From positions 21,629,001 to 21,693,000 of the forward strand of contig NC_056539.1 in assembly GCF_910596095.1 (NCBI RefSeq): a DNA stretch of 64,000 bases, in the 5' to 3' direction. Within the stretch, counting starts at the first letter, position 1. Every line of letters starts with the position of its first letter. This DNA comes from Thunnus maccoyii (Eukaryota; Chordata; Actinopteri; Scombriformes; Scombridae). The notes under the pieces are model-generated. The model was not told the DNA's origin and made no database searches. It saw nothing but the letters and a program-made list of their open reading frames with translations. This document shows positions 60,101-64,000 of this stretch, piece after piece. The position numbers and the translations under genes were made by a program.

Positions 60101-63100
60101 ATTGACTTTGTAGAGTGGAAACTACAAAAGCGTAAGTAAAAGTAAATAACAATATTAGTTATATACATGCAGTCCCATAGGAAGTAATTTAAAAAAAAGA
60201 GATCTGCTATTCTACTTATCACATTCACCCACCTCAAACCTCTCTTGCTCCAGTCTATGGTATTCTTCCAGCTGAGACTCCAGGAAGCAAAGGTTCTTGA
60301 ACTTCTCCACATAGGTGTCATATTGCTTCTGCAGATCTTCCTCAATCTTCTCATATTCATCCATGAATGCTGGCCTGAGAGAATGAGAGAGGAACAAGAT
60401 GGTGTGCACTGAATGACTTGCTGTGAGTCAAATAAAGAACATTTTGAAATGGCTAAAAGATAAGCCATCTCTCTGCTTGAATGATAAAATTTCAGGCAAA
60501 GAATGTGTATAATTCAAACTGCACTGTATAGCTCTCCTATTATGCTTTGTTTTGTTTTTTTTTGCTGAGGCATATGGGAATAATTTTTCCTCATGTCATT
60601 GTCTTCTCCCTGTAAGGTTGTAAACTGACCTCACACTCTGCAGTGTCTGGAGCCTCTTCCGATTCCTCTCCAGTTCCTGCTTCTTCTTTTCTATCTTGGC
60701 ATCCAGACTGGTCTCATCAGAAACGACGTTACTCAGCATGTCCTTGGTCTTCTCCACACTTTCCTTGATGAGGTACACAAAGGCATGGTGGCAGAGTCAA
60801 TGACATTTCATGGATAGAAAGGAACTTGTTTATAGTATTTTTATATTTATAGTATGTATCTCAAGACATACCAAAACCTCCTTGATGGCAGCTCTCAGGG
60901 CCTTTTCAGTCTCATTGATTTCCAAAGGTCTAGCAATGGCAGCAGTTCTCATTTCCTATGGACGACAAGACAGCAGAGTAATCTCCTGCATCACCTGCAC
61001 CACTATCATTGATGTCTTCAAAGAGATTGCATTATAATTGTATGGCTGTTACTGTTATCATGGTTCACTGCAGAAAAGCAAAGCCACCTTTTGCTACCAG
61101 CCTCACCGGCACTTATGGGAGAAAAGCTAAAGAAAGTTCCTTGACTGCTAACATTACTTGTATGCCCTAATTTGTCTTGAGAAAAGAGGTATGAAAATAC
61201 AGATGAGAGAATAACTTCATTAGTGTTGACTTATGGTGTTATTTCTCAGATGTTAACTCACCCTTAGGTCCACCTCCTTTCCCAGTAAATCATATAGAGA
61301 TGCTCCTTTTGACGTGACCTCAGATGCCAGCTGCCGAGCTACTTTAAGATCTGAAATCTTAAGTGAAGACAGAGTGAGACTTAATTCACAACACACACAC
61401 ACACTTCTGACACAGTTCCTGATTTCATCCACATGAAAGATGCATACATTATATGTAAGGACAGAAATGTCTGCACTGTTGTAATGCTGTCTCAAAAGAA
61501 AAAAGAGCTTCTTATTCCACCTAAAATTTGATATAAGATACATTTTCAGAAATGAGGGGAACAGGAAGGGAATATAAAGCAGAAATCTAATAAGAGCTTT
61601 GAAACTTAATAGTGAAAAACCTGATGTATTACACTGACTTTGCTAGTGACCTTTCTTGCAGGCCATACCCCTCTCTCTGTCCCAATTTATTTCTTGTCTG
61701 CATCTCCACTGTCACTATACAATAAAAACACAAAAATCCCATCTCACCCGTGAGCCGAGGTCAAACTTGAATTTGTTGTTGTCCTCCTCGACTCGGTCCT
61801 CCAGGGCCATCTGCTTGGTCTTCATAGCGTTGTATAACACTGAGGTGATCTTTAGCATCTCTTTCACTGCATAGCCATCAGCCTGGTAGAGACGCTTGGT
61901 GTTCACTTTGATGTGAGCTTTAGTCGCCTGCAACCAGGAGAGACAATGACAGACAGACTGATGACCAGCAGGCCCCCAGTAGCTGAAAATAAACTATACA
62001 TTCTGTATAAACGTAAGACAAGATGTCACCATGAACTGAGCCACGGCCTTGATGAAGAATATTCTGTCTGACTCTGTATCCACATCAGTGGGAATATCCA
62101 TCTGAGGTTCATATCTATAATGGAGAAAGAGAGGGACAGGGAGAAAAAGATTTGATATTTATACATACTTTTGGCTAATCAAAGTAAAAACACAGATATC
62201 CCATCTAATGAAGGAGCCAGGCAGAAAACAAAGAACAGAAGTAGATGACACGCTATGAACTGCGCCCCAGATTAATACATTTATCAAGCTCAAATAAAAA
62301 AATGACTGTTTCACCTTGATGAGAAATTCAACATATTGCAATGTAATGCTAAAAAAGTGTGCAAAAGGTGTGCTTTATGAAAAACAAAGACCATTTAGTG
62401 GTTAGCTCGTGGTGGATCAGTTGGTGATTTAAAAATTCCAACCAGTCACATCTGATGATTATTTTCTCAATTAATGGATTAATCCTTTTATCTAAAAAAT
62501 GTCAGAAAATAGTGAAACATTATTATTATTATTTATTGGACCCCAAGGTGATGTCTTTGAATGCTTTGTCCAATCAACAGTCCAAAATCCAAAATGTTCA
62601 GTTTATTATCATGTATGATGCAAAAAAAAGGTTGCACAAAGAATTTCTAAACTTTTGATTTTTTCTGAACAATCACTCATCAAAACACCCCTTTCCTTTT
62701 GGAAATGCACTAATCTACATTACATACTTGAAACATGCTGGAGCCTTAGATTTTGCCCTCTATAACTATCGATAGTTTTGACTATCATGGAGAAAACTAG
62801 TGCTGAGACAGTTGATTAATTGGTTAATATACTGTGATAAAACCTAATGATTATAATTTGACAGCTGGTGTAATGTTTAGGACAGTTATTAGCTAAAAAT
62901 ACCAAACATTTGCTGATCATAACAATCTAGCCATTAGTCAAATCAATAATTGATAAAAGTGATAGTGACAATGGGTGGTAGTTACAGCCTTTGTTAAAAC
63001 AGCATACCTCTTTACAAGCCATATGAGGATTTCTGCCACGAGAGTGAAGTTTGGTGTTCTGAAGTTCTCCATAGATATCAAGCGAACATAGCCCAAAGCC

Positions 63101-63229
63101 CTCATCATTTCTGTGAAATCTGCCAAATGACATGTAACTTCAAGAATCAGCATGTGTATAGACACAAAACTGCTACTTCAATACAGAAAATTGTGATATT
63201 CACTTACTTCGTAAGTCTCTGAAGGACAT
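57167..63229 (-). CDS. cluap1: Clusterin-associated protein 1 / intraflagellar transport protein 38
   Basis: Component of IFT complex B, needed to build cilia (qilin in zebrafish, dyf-3 in C. elegans). Twelve coding exons: 63229-63208, 63119-63008, 62114-62030, 61927-61748, 61357-61262, 60955-60872, 60763-60630, 60374-60233, 59785-59713, 59618-59508, 58827-58778, 57349-57167. They total 1272 nt, 423 aa (human 413). The N-terminal calponin-homology-like region reads [46 protein letters not shown]. The middle is coiled coil ([38 protein letters not shown]). The tail is very acidic ([17 protein letters not shown]) and ends in the conserved EESDNDF. Exon 61357 uses a TTAAG acceptor; a CAG six bases further in would cause an early stop. 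The gene looks intact. Confidence 0.96.
57350..58777. other. Last cluap1 intron
   Basis: A 1.4-kb intron between the exon encoding NMQGGDSDE and the acidic terminal exon. No repeat or gene recognised. Confidence 0.5.
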
Positions 63230-63706
63230 TGTGACTAGTGAGCACTGAGCGCTGATTCCTCCCCTGCCAGCAAAAGTACAAGATGTATTATATGAAACAA
63301 CTGAGAATAATGTGCGAGTAAATAAAGCAAATCACAGTAAGTTGTATAATAGCCAAACACTGTCTATCTATCATCATGGTGTAAAAAACAGGAATGGGGT
63401 TCATCATCAGTTTAGTTCGTGAAAACTAGATCGACGTATGGTGGGGTTAACTGGATAACATTATCGCATATTTGACCAGAAAGAAACAAGTGCGTTACAG
63501 TATCGCCAGTTTAAATTGCATTACACATAGCCTAGCTTTGAGAAGGCTAACAAAAAGCTAACTTAACGCTCAGAGCTGCTTATGGTTAACAGTTTAAGGA
63601 TAAAAACGCTCCGCAACCTGTAAAAAGATTGTCGTTCCGAACTATCTGGTTAACAAACGTAGCATTTTCTGTTTATTTCGTGTTTACGGGGAGTGATAGC
63701 GGTTAC

Positions 63707-63800
63707 CTGCCGAGCTAGCTGTCCGTTCGCAACCTACCATTAACGGTCACTATGGAAACCAACTCTCGTTCAACTTCTTCTTCGGTGATGTTTAACGGCA
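63707..63800 (-). promoter_or_regulatory. cluap1: Probable non-coding exon 1 of cluap1
   Basis: A donor on the minus strand (GCTCGGCAG then GTAACC) lies at 63707. The ATG-containing exon starts at an acceptor (GGCAG) at 63264, so a separate 5' UTR exon is expected. Its upstream end is not resolved and may lie closer, downstream of the X-box. Confidence 0.45.
63746..63759 (+). promoter_or_regulatory. cluap1: RFX X-box in the cluap1 promoter
   Basis: GTCACTATGGAAAC matches the ciliary X-box consensus GTHNYYATRRNAAC at every position. It is about 40 bases upstream of the predicted first splice donor and 520 bases from the ATG. RFX/DAF-19 control through X-boxes is known for IFT genes, including the nematode orthologue dyf-3. 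Confidence 0.7.
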
Positions 63801-63825
63801 GCTGGCATCCATGTAGGTGCATTAG

Positions 63826-63839
63826 CGCCATCTTCCGGA
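63826..63839 (-). promoter_or_regulatory. cluap1: ETS plus YY1-like composite site
   Basis: On the minus strand CCGGAAGATGGCGC joins an ETS core (CCGGAAG) to a YY1-like AAGATGGCG. This pair is common at TATA-less housekeeping start sites and suggests transcription may begin near 63830. Confidence 0.5.
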
Positions 63840-64000
63840 GTCAGTCAGCTCCTACAGTGTCCCGACTATTAAACGTTTTCCATCAGTCCTATTTCCCGCA
63901 GGAAGTTGATTAAGCATCCTCTGCCTTGTTTACTTGTACTTCCACTCCACTGTGTTCTTTAATTCTCCTCCTCTCATCCCTAATCCTTTCATTTTCTCCA

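Overview
The window is euaryotic nuclear DNA from a ray-finned fish, most likely a percomorph teleost. Genes are split by GT-AG introns, the intergenic DNA is AT-rich, (CA)n microsatellites are common, and many typical teleost dispersed repeats are present. All exon coordinates come from reading splice sites by eye. For each complete gene the joined coding length is a multiple of three and close to the vertebrate orthologue, except where noted.

All five genes lie on the minus strand. From left to right: (1) kdm4b, a JmjN/JmjC histone demethylase, only its 5' half (coding exons 13417-2760, continuing past the left edge), with a probable non-coding first exon and promoter near 22.8-22.95 kb; (2) uhrf1, complete (37899-26030, 16 coding exons, 778 aa), with its promoter at 39.7-40.05 kb; (3) an SK-type calcium-activated potassium channel, best called kcnn1 (48548-42512, 9 coding exons, 936 aa), with an unusually long N-terminus; (4) ccdc124 (55047-52663, 4 coding exons, 224 aa), a ribosome-associated coiled-coil protein carrying a CAG-encoded glutamine run; (5) cluap1/ift38 (63229-57167, 12 coding exons, 423 aa), an intraflagellar transport protein with a perfect RFX X-box in its promoter. 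I found no forward-strand gene and no tRNA, rRNA or recognisable ncRNA.

Between and inside these genes is a varied transposon population. It includes a broken hAT transposase pseudogene (16.75-18.07 kb) between two direct copies of a hAT-like repeat (14.2-15.0 and 19.0-19.7 kb). There are hAT-type MITEs with 8-bp target duplications (21.0-21.3 and 27.77-28.24 kb), TTAA-flanked palindromic elements (23.54-24.06, 43.43-43.72 and a truncated copy at 54.25-54.86 kb), a hairpin element (23.09-23.30 kb) and a non-LTR retrotransposon tail (0.46-0.74 kb).

The genes do not form one pathway. kdm4b and uhrf1 are both chromatin regulators. kcnn1 and ccdc124 are neighbours in human too (19p13.11), and KDM4B and UHRF1 are neighbours at 19p13.3. 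The window therefore joins two human chromosome 19p neighbourhoods plus CLUAP1, which is on human chromosome 16p. I saw no convincing undescribed molecular system. The most useful oddities are the kdm4b and kcnn1 N-terminal extensions, the cluap1 X-box and its overlapping stop/poly(A) signal, and the well-preserved MITE insertions.
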